From the NCBI GenBank assembly GCA_016806645.1, contig JACSYO010002159.1, positions 12,046,827 through 12,110,826 of the forward strand: 64,000 nt of DNA, given 5' to 3'. The notes under the pieces were generated by a model. That model saw nothing but the letters and a program-made list of their open reading frames with translations. It was not told the DNA's origin and made no database searches. The position numbers and the translations under genes were made by a program. How positions within the stretch are numbered: position 1 is the stretch's first letter; each line of letters begins with the position of its first letter. Source of the stretch: Ophiodon elongatus (Eukaryota > Chordata > Actinopteri > Perciformes > Hexagrammidae). Positions 24,896 through 34,885 of the stretch are shown one piece after another.

Positions 24896-25014
24896 GTCCT
24901 GTGTTGATGGCTGTTGAGATTCATCTGCATGTTGCTCTCAGGAGTGGAAACTCCGCTGTGTCTCAGCGCAGGACTTTCACTGTCAAGCAGCAATGTCTTT
25001 AAAAGGATTAACCC
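24896..25014 (-). other. Possible non-coding first exon of camkk1 with upstream ORF
   Basis: On the minus strand this GC-richer block ends at a strong ACT/GTGTGAGT donor. Spliced to the acceptor at 23053 it gives a short frame starting ATGCAGATGAATCTC that stops soon after the junction. It would therefore act as a 5' leader with an upstream ORF. This is inferred from splice sites and position only. Confidence 0.35.
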
Positions 25015-25527
25015 AGGCTACATATAGCTGAGACAACGTGATTCTGAGGCGTGCGCGTGCGTGTGTAACCCCACAGTGGCAGACAGTTCAACATACACAT
25101 GACAGTCCACGGTATCCGAACGGACAAAATGCATGTGACACAACTGTGTAAGGAGAAATTATTTTTAAATGATTAGTCAGAGCTTATGAGTACAGACAAT
25201 GACACTGCGGCAATGCCATTGATTGATCAATCAATTAATTGATATTACACATTTTTGCAAAAGAAACTGAAACTTAAAGTGAATTAAAATATCAACACGA
25301 TTGCAACGTATTGTCATCGTCAATTTTTTTTTTTTTTTTCTTCGTAAAGTCACTTTTAGAGCCATTGGTGTCCTACAGTGTGGGCACTAGGCGTGTGGCT
25401 TTCCGACAGTCCGCGGCCCTTGAATGCAGCATTGCCAGCTCACATGGCGCCCCAGCAGGAAGGATCGGGAACCAACAGGGACCCAACTACTGATGAAGCG
25501 AGGAGCATCCAGCGTGGAGGAGTCGTC
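25015..25527. promoter_or_regulatory. Divergent intergenic interval, camkk1 / vps37d
   Basis: The start of vps37d (25528, plus) and the presumed leader of camkk1 (minus, ending about 25014) point away from each other across about 0.5 kb. The arrangement suggests a bidirectional promoter. No TATA or CCAAT box is clear. A small AT-rich palindrome built from TGATTGATCAATCAATTAAT lies at 25219-25244. CpG-containing words cluster from about 25380 to 25560 close to the vps37d start. Confidence 0.4.
25326..25340. repeat. Poly(T) tract upstream of vps37d
   Basis: A run of about 15 T residues in the divergent interval. A similar T run lies in vps37d intron 1 at 25695-25709. Confidence 0.8.
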
Positions 25528-27256
25528 ATGGCTCTGTCGGCGCCGTTTGGCTCTCTGAGGACCAGAGAGCTGCGAGAGATGCTGGAAGATGAAGACCAAA
25601 TAAATCACACCATCAGGTGCAGTGAGAAGGTGAGTGTCTGACAGAGAGACATTAACAAAACTAAAAGTCGGGCACAAATCATTTGGATTACAGATTTTTT
25701 TTTTTTTTTCATTTACCATGGAGAGTACATTACTCCACTAGGAAATGTAATTCTCCCTCAAGGTTTCTCGAACTTGTCCTTGTCGTTCCCAGTTCCAGGG
25801 GCTGCAGAGGGCTGCGGAGGAGATGCAAGTTTCTAATAAAGAAATTGCCAAAATCGGTCTATCTCAAAAACCTAAATTTAGAAACGCTAAATTGCTACTG
25901 GCAATGAAGTACAAGCAGCTGGAAAACATTAGAAGCATCATCCAGGCCAAACAAGAACAAATTGGTGAGTTTGTAAATATCCTATCTATTTCTGATATAT
26001 TTAACGTTTTAATCTGGCTGCCTTAATGTCAAGTGCTGTTTGCTTATTTTGTTTTGTAGCAGAAAAATATAGTGTTCATGATGCTCAGTGGAGTCTCCTG
26101 CAGAAGATAAATCATGCAGAGCAGGAGTGTGAGGTAAGTGTTCAGTTTGCACAGGTACATCCATCTGTATGTATTTGCTTTCACACAAGTGTACAAATAG
26201 AGTTTGCATTCAATGAACATGTTAATAGTTTGTTTCAATACACAGTAGATAATGAGATGGTGCTTAACAAATTATTCAAAATACTTTTTTATTGTAAAAC
26301 CTCCAGGTTCTGCAGCTAATTATTACGAGTAGCCCTGCTACGGTCATGAGCCAGGCTTACCCTCTTCTAATAAACTTTACATAATGACATAAACTGTGTC
26401 CGATACATGAGACCAGAGTGCGTAACTCATTCTCTGTACAATGACATTAGAGGTTTTCTACACTTTGTCACATATTATAATATATAAAATGCAAGTAATC
26501 TGGCTACATTTGGGTGATATATGATATATACACTGTACATATATAGGCCTATAGTCTTACACCCACTGGTAAGGCTGTAACACAGCACCACCCCTCTTAT
26601 TGAAAAGGCCTGGAGAACAAGGCAGCATTGAAGACAACAGAAATGTCAGACCTGCGGGAGAAACAGCTGGTTGACATGAAATATAAGCAGACAAATAACA
26701 CGTCAGTTAGAAAGACAATATTTGAGGCTGGTTCAGAAGCAAAGGAGAGGTGTAATCTTGTGCAACATAATATCCATTGTGTGTGTGTGTGTGTGCGTTA
26801 ATAATGAGATATTTCGCCCAACAGATGCTGTTTCAGAGGTTTGCAGAGGGGAAGACGCCCCTGGCAGAGTTCCTGGATTCTTTTCTCAGCTCGCGGAAAC
26901 TCCAACACATCAGGATGACCCTGGTGAAGAAACTCCACGAAATGATTGAACTTAGATCAACACGAAGGCTCGGTGAGCCTGACCCTCAGCATTTCTCTGC
27001 AGAGGAGATACGCAACGCCTGCCTCCCGGTCTGCGGCCTGACCACAGCTGTTGTCTTACCCGCCTGCTGCCACCCTCCATTCCTGCTGCCCTTTGGCGCC
27101 CATGCAAACACTGTTCACCGTCTGCAGCCTTTACCATTTTGTCTCGAGTCCCTACGTCCAGGAGCGCACGGACGGGGCTCCAAATGGCCGGCGAAACCCG
27201 TCCGTCTTCAGCCTCTGAAGACGCAGCAGAGGAGGCATCAACAAGCGCCACAGTGA
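25528..27256 (+). CDS. vps37d: ESCRT-I subunit VPS37-like, probably VPS37D
   Basis: Four exons, 25528-25629, 25793-25964, 26060-26133 and 26825-27256, join in frame to 259 aa with GT-AG junctions. The N-terminal two-thirds form a Mod(r)/VPS37 domain: FGSLRTRELREMLEDE, then FQGLQ, a helical NKEIAKIGLSQKPKF... AMKYKQLENIRSI stretch, and the helical hairpin ending in EFLDSFLSSRKLQHIRM and EKLHEM-like KKLHEMIEL. VPS37 proteins bind TSG101 and VPS28 to form ESCRT-I on endosomes, which sorts ubiquitinated cargo into multivesicular bodies. The FQGLQ exon junction and gene neighbourhood with ywhag (both human 7q11.23 genes) favour VPS37D over VPS37B/C. The last 100 residues after STRR are rich in Pro, Cys, Leu and Arg, as expected of a variable tail. 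I could not confirm them by similarity. An open frame continues upstream of the chosen ATG, so a longer N-terminus is possible. Confidence 0.8.
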
Positions 27257-27873
27257 AGTCTAATCCAGTCTCAAAATCCAGTTTTGCATTTCATTCAGGT
27301 GAACAAAGTGAAAATAGTTACTGGGTCATGGTTCCGTAACATCAAGAATCAGATTTAGACTTTATTATAATTCACTTTTTTGACATTTCTTATGTCATAA
27401 GTCGTAACTTTACTAATATTTTATTTAAGTTCTTGAACGGTTGTTTGTGTTAAGACGAACAGTAGTAAACACTGATGGACGAGAGGTTCGGCATATAGGA
27501 AATTATTTTGATGGCAATAGTATCCGAAAAGCGCTGTGTATAGACATTTAATACATATAGAGGAAGTAATACTGTAAAAGTTTTATTTGTCATTACAAAG
27601 AGTTGAGACAAAATGTTTAGTAGTTGCATGTCAAACATCAGCTCCTATTTTTGGAGCAGAGTGAGTTATGAGAAAGTACACAGAGATTTAGATGTTTACA
27701 TGATGATTTCTATAAGATTTAAATGAACAGGTCAGCTTTTTTAGAATTATTTGGCACATCTAAAATAGAGTCTCATACTTTTGACTATCCCAAATCTCAC
27801 TCACTGTGGTATTTTTATTATCCAATTGTCAAATTGTCCACTTTCAGATACTTTAAAAAAATATTAACATAAT

Positions 27874-27879
27874 AATAAA
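27874..27879 (+). other. Candidate vps37d polyadenylation signal
   Basis: First plus-strand AATAAA after the vps37d stop, about 620 bases downstream. Further AATAAA words follow near 28125. Confidence 0.4.
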
Positions 27880-29469
27880 GGTTAGTTCCTTAATCCTTCA
27901 TACTTTTCCCTTTAAAATGGTCCACTACAATAAAAATCCTTAAAGGCAATTCCAAGTTCACCCTGTGACTGTACATTATTAATAATCTGAAGCTCAAACC
28001 ATTTCAGGACTAATTCCGTGATGAATTACTGCAACATGTTGCTTTGTTGCCTTGCCTTTGGGGATTTCATACCAAAGTCTTCACCTCACAGAGAAAGGTT
28101 CTGAATGAATTAGTATATGAAATAAATAAAAACATATCTCTGTCATTTACTGTAACAGTCAACATATAAATTAACATTTAGTCACTTATCTGGCGGAGGT
28201 AGATGATTGATTGATAGACAGACAGACAGACAGAAAGACAGACAGACGGGGTAGATAGGAGGGAAATGGAGTCAGCAAAGCAAAGTGCATCATCATCATG
28301 AAAGTGAGAAAACTGGTTCAGCCAGATGACAACAACACCTACTTTAAACAGTTGATTGCACAAAAGACAATGTGCAGAATCATATCTCTTAAGAACAAAT
28401 TAGTATTTTCTGGAGTCATAAAAATGTTGGTCACTGTTGGCTCAGTGAACTTGAACTGCTCGCCGACACTCGATATCTCTGATCGTCTGTGTGCAGAGAC
28501 TCCTGCCAAGGTCAGCAAAGGAGCATGAACAACACTTTTATTTATGCACAGTTCCCCTCTTCATCCTAACAATTACTAATATGTCTTTTCACAACGGGCC
28601 AAAGGTAATCTTGTAAAACGCATCACTTGTTCAATATCTTTGTGTGTGTGTCCCAACCCAATCAACTGGCCTTAAACACTCACTAACTGAGGGTTAGCCA
28701 GCTTGCCATACTAATTCAACCATGGAGAAGCCTCAGTGGCACTACAGGAGATGATTAGCAAGGTGGAGCGCGTTCAGAGGCTTTTGTTGCACCACAGACT
28801 CAGTTACACCTTTGTCAGCAGCTTCTTTTGTTCCACAAGACTCAAATTGGTCAATTTTCTTGTCTGTCAGCTGACTGTTTTGTACTTCTCGCCTCTTTCA
28901 CCTTTGCGTCTCTGCATTGTTTGACGGAATAACCAGTTATTTCTGCACAGAAATGTGTGAAGCTCGAAGCAAATGATGACAATTATTAAGACGCCCTCGC
29001 TGAAAATATATGTATCTGATATTTCATATAATTTCTGTACACAACAAGCAACATTGGGCCAAACATATTCTTAATGGAAACGCAGCTGCCATAAAAAGCT
29101 TGAGTCATGTCTGAAAAGCGTTCCACTGGCTGTCAGTATTGACACGTATCACACAGTTAGGGGGCGTTTTATCTTCACATTGAATGGTCACATTTAAAGG
29201 GGATTATAGATTAGAGTATCGATGACAGCAGCCTGTAGTAGATAGTGCAGGAATCGTGGGACACTTGGTGGGTATGAAATGTTGGTCAATGTTGATTGAC
29301 AGTTTGAAAATGCCATTGAATCAGATATTTTAGTTTATTCCTCTCATTCTGCACACATTAATACATATTATATAGATTGTCCTACATCTATATAATATGT
29401 AGAGTATTAAATACATTTGAGGTATGTTTTTTTATTAAGAGGTCAATTCCATCCCAAACCTAAAGTTTA

Positions 29470-29765
29470 CTTTTGGCAGTATTGACTACGGAACCGTGGC
29501 TCATTCCTAAATTGATTGAATCAACTAGACGATTGACAGAAAAACTACTCTTCCCAGAAACTCCCCGGTTACAGCTTCTCAACTGTGAGGATTTGTTGCT
29601 TATGTGACAGAAAATCTGAATATCTTTGGGTTTTGGAGTGTTAGTCAGACAAAACAAGACACAATTTTCACATTTTAAAGACCAACAAATGAACTGATTC
29701 ATTGGAAAAAAATAATTGGCAGATTAATACATAATGTAATAAAACAGTTAATTGCAACCCTAATT
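29470..29765 (-). repeat. Palindromic 'GATTAATCG' repeat, intergenic copy
   Basis: On the minus strand it starts AGGGTTGCAATTAACTG, passes through ATTAATCTGCCAATTATTTT, and ends with the inverted AACTAGACGATTG region. It belongs to the same family as the ywhag intron copies. Confidence 0.6.
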
Positions 29766-29879
29766 CCTAAACATTCATATAAAAGACTGCATAAAAACGT
29801 TTCACATGACATTAGATATCAAATACAAAACCCAATCCATAAAATCTCAAAAAACAATAAGTTACTGTGCTTTAGTAAA

Positions 29880-29966
29880 GGATGCAGGGTTTCCTCCTGT
29901 CAGAGTTACACGTCTGTTTTAAATTAAAACAGACGTGTAACTCTGACTGGAGGAAACCCTGCATCC
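29880..29966. repeat. Near-perfect 87-bp palindrome
   Basis: Left arm 29880-29922 and right arm 29924-29966 are reverse complements over 43 bases with a single mismatch (29898 against 29948) and one unpaired central base (29923). The arms begin with GGATGCAGGGTTTCCTCC and end in GTTTTAA at the centre. Pairing stops abruptly at both outer edges. No coding sequence is involved. Confidence 0.95.
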
Positions 29967-30189
29967 CCATTTAGCTAACTGGAATTCAGCCACCACTTAT
30001 CTCATCATTTACACCTGTGCTCTTCTTACCCTGACATGCCAAAATGTCCTAAATGAAAAAGGGGCAATTAAAAAGATTGGCAGAAACATTGCTTGATCTA
30101 TACTAATGATGTGCGCATTGTCAGTAACAATTCAATGTTTATCATCCCTGCAGTTTTTCTTTTGAGTGTAGTTTCTTCAATAAATGCAG

Positions 30190-30195
30190 TTTATT
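30190..30195 (-). other. Candidate ucp3 polyadenylation signal
   Basis: AATAAA on the minus strand, about 165 bases after the ucp3 stop codon. Confidence 0.5.
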
Positions 30196-30199
30196 TCTT

Positions 30200-30275
30200 G
30201 AGAGAGAGAGAGAAGGCGAGGGAGAGGGAGAGAGAGAGAGAGAGAGAGCGAGAGAGCGAGAGAGCGAAAGAGCAG
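30200..30275. repeat. (GA)n purine tract in ucp3 3' flank
   Basis: GAGA repeats with GCGA interruptions, between the ucp3 stop (30359) and its candidate poly(A) signal. It would be transcribed as a CU-rich tract in the 3' UTR. Confidence 0.9.
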
Positions 30276-30358
30276 GTCTGGATCAGCAGCAGTCACGACC
30301 ACATTGACAGTTGTGGTTATGGCCCATCGACAACAACAAACCAGGACCAAACCAGCTG

Positions 30359-33300
30359 TCAGAATACAGAATCCTGGGACTGTTGGAATCTTATGAAAGC
30401 TCTCTTAATCTGCTCGTAGCTCATAAACATCACAATGTTCCAGGAACCCAAACGGAGAAACGAGGGCATAAATCTATAAAAACAATGAGATGAGTTTAGG
30501 AAAAAAATTGCATTTGCTTTTTGCTTCGTCAAACTCATATTTGATATTTTTTATTGTTGTGCAGGTGAGACAGAAGGAATTCCTTCTCAATAAGCTTTAT
30601 AAGCAAATACAAAAGTCATAAGCCACAAAAGTAAACAAACTACATACCCCTTGTAGAAAGCTGTGGGTCCCTCTTTCATCAGCATGATTAAGGCACAGTT
30701 AATAGCGCCGCTGTACCTCCCAGGCGTTGAATTCATGATGCGTGTTTTCACCACATCCACCGGAGACACCACGATGGTGGTGCAGAAACCTGCCGCGAAG
30801 CCTGCTGTGAAGTGGCACGGCATGTTGTCTGTTGGAAACAAAATGTTTGCTTTAGTTATAAAGGAGAGCCTGAAATGCTGAGGACCTGATTTGACGAGTT
30901 TGCACTTACCTGTCATCACGTTGTACTTCAGGATGAGCTCCTTAATGATGTCGTACGTCACCAGCTCAGAGCAGTTGACGATGGCATTGCGAGTTATATT
31001 TGTCAGACAACCTGGAAAGACAGGTCAACATTTTTCTCAAAGAAATTCCACCTGGAGAACCTTAAAATGGAAAATGTGCCACCTTTTTATGTGGACGTCC
31101 AATCAGTGTTGATGGTAAACGTAGTCAGGTGAAGCCATACATTCCTGTAAAGTGCCTGCTGTATTGGCCGAGAAAGCTAAGTTCTCCCGTCTACCCTCCC
31201 AGTTTACCTTTCCAGAGCCCTCTGACGCCCTCATCCCTGGCGATGGTCTTGTAGGCATCAAACGTGCTGCTGTATCTCTTCACAGAGCCGCTGGCAGGCA
31301 GGCGGGCCTGAGCCTGGAACCTGATTTTCACCACGTCGGTGGGCTGCGCGAAGGACACCGCCATCGCCCCCGTGGAGCAGCCCGCCAGCAGCCGAGCCCC
31401 GATTCCTGCATCTGTGATACAAGCAAAGACACTTGGGTTGCTCTGATGCCACAAGCAAGTTTACTAAATGAATAGAGAGTGAACAGGGGGCACGACAGCT
31501 TGATGATAGTTAAGACACAAAAGTAGAAATTTGGCAGTGATGTTGCCCTTTCAAAACATCTGTTCATTTTTAATATGACTTTAAACAAAACATTTTACCT
31601 GCAAACAATCAACAAGAGATAACAACATGCCACATAGATTTCCCTCAACTATGAAGCTTCATTATAAGCATTTGCATTATGGAACACCCAGGGTGTCACC
31701 GCTGCAGGACAGGAGCACCTTACACCGCAACAAAGACGTTTGTTAACTTTCAAACTGGTTTAGCTGGTTCTGTGCTGACATGCACTGAGATGAAGAGGGC
31801 ACCTGGTCGGCAGACGTCTATCCAGCCCAAAACTTTCAAGTTAATGATGTTGCAGAGCTGGATGTGGAACAGATAAGGCCTCCGGCATCAGCATAAATCT
31901 ATTCCCTGAAAGAGAAATCTGTCCTTTCTCCTACATCCTGGAGCTGTTTTTCTATAAAACCAGTATTTTGAGAGAGTCCGGTTTTCTATTCATTGAAATA
32001 GTCTGTTTTGCAGTTACATGATCAGGATCCCTTTTTTCCATCCTACGGTGTCGGTCGTATTTCCTGACATTTGGGGGCAGTGAAGGAGAGCTATCAACAG
32101 TAGCAGAGCTCTCCTTCAGTTAACTCTGTATAATTGACTCTCAGACAGTGGAAATATCAAAATACCTGAAATCCCAGCTATCATTGTGTTTATCACTGCA
32201 TGTCAGAAAAAGTAATGATTAGAGCTGCAGCTATTAATTGATTAATTGATTAGTCAATCAACTAATTGATAAGAATAATTGATTTTTTTTTTTCAAGCAA
32301 AAACGTCAAATATTTGATGGTTCCAACTTGTAACAATTGACTGAAATTTGAGTAAATTGAATGTATTTGGGATATACCATCAATAAAGATGCTTTATAGA
32401 CCAAACAATTATCAAGAAAATAATGGTCAGATTTATGAGTGAACCAGTTCACTGACTCGCACAACATCCCATGTTTACGCTTGTGCTTTAATGGAAATTG
32501 GCAAATTACGATTTAACTCTCTGACCATCAGAGAGAGAGATAATTTGCTCCACTGTCTGAAACATTTGGACACCTACTCTCTGACCCGTTGGTGTAGAAT
32601 TGCTTCATGGTGTCATACAGGCCGATGCGGACTGAGGCGAAGCACGCCTGCCGATGCAGCCCCGCCACCAGTCCATTGTAAAGACTCCTGGGGCCCTCGG
32701 TCTTCACCATGGTGAAGATGGTGCCGAACACACCTCTGTATTTTATCCTTAGGCCTTCCGGGGAGGGCTGGGATTCACCTTGAATCTAAAGTCACATAAA
32801 TGCACAACAAAATGTTCAAAACATCCCCTCACAGGTCACTGATGATATGTGGAGACTGTGGCTAGGGGAAACAAAGATGTGCCTTCAGGTGCAATTATGC
32901 TATATTTGTATGCCTATTATTAGTTTTCTTTCAAATTTTTGTGTTACTTCATAGGTTTTGACATGTTGCAACATGCACTTGTGTTAAGATTGTTCTCCGG
33001 TTCGGCCGGCTGAAAAGCAATGCAACAAGCAAGGCTAGATAGCACTGAGCGCATACCTTCTTTTAAGGAATTTGGGTGATGTGGGGAACTGAGAAGGGTA
33101 AGTATTCAAAATCATTCTTATAGGTAATGAAAAGTGTCAGCATCGAACTTTACTTAAAGTACCAAAAGTAAAAGAACTCTTCGTGCAGAATGACGTATAC
33201 TTCAGAATAATGTATATTATATTACTGGATCATATTTATCACATTAATGTTGCAGCTGGTAAAGGTAGAGCCAGTTGAATGACTTTATATACTGCTGGGT

Positions 33301-33659
33301 ATATATATCTATAACAATGCATGATAATATGTAAATATATTATATATTTTTTTTATTAATGATCTAAATCTGAAATTTGCAGAAAATAGAACGATAAAAT
33401 GAAATGAATCTATAAAATGTGCAGAAAAACGATCCATATATTTAAGGAGGCTACACACATCTGAGGGGATTGTTGGGGGGGTTTAATGCCCCCCCCGCTG
33501 CCTTCATGTCGGCTACAGGTGAGTCCTCACCTGCAGTCTGACTTTAGCCGTGTCCAGCGGGAAAGTGACCAGCTCGGCCACACAGCCAGCTGTCCCGGCT
33601 GAGAACACCTTGACAGCGACCGTCGGGGACAGATCCGCAGCTCCTCCACCAACAGCCAT
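30359..33659 (-). CDS. ucp3: Mitochondrial uncoupling protein, UCP3-type
   Basis: Six exons in transcription order: 33531-33659, 32578-32785, 31208-31411, 30910-31011, 30648-30828, 30359-30473. They join in frame to 312 aa, the normal length. The exon structure matches vertebrate UCPs. All three mitochondrial carrier signatures are present: PLDTAKVR (34-41), PTDVVKIR and PVDVVKTR, each starting a carrier repeat with two transmembrane helices. UCPs are inner-membrane anion/proton carriers; UCP2/3 types are linked to fatty-acid metabolism and control of reactive oxygen. Assignment to UCP3 rests on synteny: immediate neighbour and same strand as c2cd3, as in human. Similarity alone does not separate UCP2 from UCP3. 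Several normally invariant residues differ, for example GLHRQACFAS (85-94) in place of the family's GLQRQMSFAS, and WKGCLTNI in place of WKGTLPNI. The C-terminus RFQQSQDSVF is unlike the mammalian tail. Confidence 0.88.
32219..32425 (+). repeat. Palindromic 'GATTAATTGATTAGTC' repeat in ucp3 intron 2
   Basis: It begins AGAGCTGCAGCTATTAATTG and contains nested inverted TTGATTAGTCAATCAA words followed by a T run. It belongs to the same family as copies near 3.0, 4.3, 29.5, 38.9, 56.0 and 62.2 kb. Confidence 0.6.
33124..33430 (+). repeat. Teleost repeat (AAAGTACCAAAAGTAAAAG type) in ucp3 intron 1
   Basis: It contains TACTTAAAGTACCAAAAGTA, GCAGAATGACGTATACTTCA, and GCAGCTGGTAAAGGTAGAGC with TATACTGCTGGGTA. 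These landmarks define a very common teleost repeat. Related copies lie near 59.1 and 63.6 kb. Confidence 0.65.
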
Positions 33660-34190
33660 GATGAACGCGCTCAGAGGACCAGGTCTTTACGAGCAGAATG
33701 ACGCGCAGACGAAGCGGCGTCCGTCCCGCGTCCGCGTTAAATAACTAATCCTACGGTTCAACTATATCACTACGTACTTAAACGTGAACCATCATCTGTC
33801 CCTCCACGTCAGATCCAGGTGGGGTTGAAAAGCCAAAGTCAAAAGTAAAAAAAAAAAAAAAAAAAAAATCTCCAAACTCTTATGTCACTTGTAAACACTG
33901 CGCCGGTGAGAGCGCAGTGTTGAACACCGGCAGAGCTGGGCCGAGGCCGGGTCCGGCCCTCCTCCTGCACCGCCCCGCGAGAACACAAGACACACACCAC
34001 CTGCAAACACGCGGCTCCACACCTTTTGGCAAAGGTTGTTTCCGCTGCTATTAAAACCTCTTTGACGCAATCACCCACTACTAGATATTATTAATGTACA
34101 TGGTAATGCTCAGCGCACCCCGATCTGTGGAACTATGCAGAGCTGGTTTTGCTCCTCTTTTAAATCCAGTTACTTTACAGAGACTCTCTG
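33660..34190. promoter_or_regulatory. ucp3 5' flank
   Basis: The flank just upstream of the ucp3 ATG (minus strand) is CpG-containing and GC-rich at 33660-33740 and again at 33895-34030. The two parts are separated by a poly(A) run at 33846-33867. A promoter is likely here from position and composition. I see no clear TATA box or response element. Confidence 0.4.
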
Positions 34191-34430
34191 TATATCGAGG
34201 GCCAAAGTGCAAAACCTCCTATCTGCAAAATGATGCAGGAAAAGTGGGAATAACCTCCCATCTACACTTTGTATATTTTTCATTTTTTTGTATTTTGTAT
34301 TATGTATTGGGTATCCTTAACAAATAGCATTCTGCAAGAAAACGTTTTTTATTTTTATTTTCAAAAAAGTGCATTTTTCAGACGGAGGTTTTGCTCTTCG
34401 GCCATCGATATGCTGAACCCATATAAATGG
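34190..34430. repeat. Fold-back repeat related to the 14-kb element
   Basis: The plus strand at 34196-34232 reads CGAGGGCCAAAGTGCAAAAC then CTCCTATCTGCAAAATG. The minus strand at 34371-34412 reads CGATGGCCGAAGAGCAAAAC then CTCCGTCTGAAAAATGC. Both match the interior of the element at 13962-14487. The two halves are inverted about 140 bases apart. Confidence 0.65.
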
Positions 34431-34797
34431 AACTAACATGTTGTTGTATTATTCTACAATGCACCTGAAAAACCATCCATACTTACATACTTAGCATTTT
34501 AAAACTACCAATATATCCAGTTATACCAAACTGGTACACAGAAAACCCTTGACATGTTGACACATGTAAAGTAGAGAAGTCTTGGGGGCAATGTTTCATG
34601 TATTATTATGTATTTTTGAGCTATTTCACCTTTTAACTCAACAGAAATGAAGCACAGGTTGAAACAGTCAGGACATGAATCTCAATGTAGCCTGAGGCCT
34701 GTTCCAAGAAGCAGGTTATGGTGTGACAAGAAAATAAAAAGAAATGCAATGTAAAAATACAGAAACATTTTGAAAACAGGAAACAGTTATATTTATA

Positions 34798-34803
34798 TTT
34801 ATT
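34798..34803 (-). other. c2cd3 polyadenylation signal
   Basis: AATAAA on the minus strand 83 bases after the c2cd3 stop, in an AT-rich context. A short 3' UTR would keep the transcript clear of ucp3 downstream. Confidence 0.55.
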
Positions 34804-34885
34804 TATAAAAATACAAAATGTCACATTTAATTTACATCATCTAAAACCACTGAGCTGTACAACACTTACAAAAAAACACCACGTA

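Larger units (their letters stand above)
27257..30189. other. Convergent intergenic interval, vps37d / ucp3
   Basis: No coding exon recognised. It holds the vps37d 3' UTR, a (GACA)n tract at 28215-28247, a palindromic repeat at 29470-29765, and the 87-base palindrome at 29880-29966. Confidence 0.6.

Noticed and set aside
29880..29966. A known microRNA gene at the palindrome
   Set aside because: The 43-bp perfect arms with no real loop do not look like a conserved miRNA precursor, and I recognise no mature miRNA sequence. It is kept as a palindrome only.
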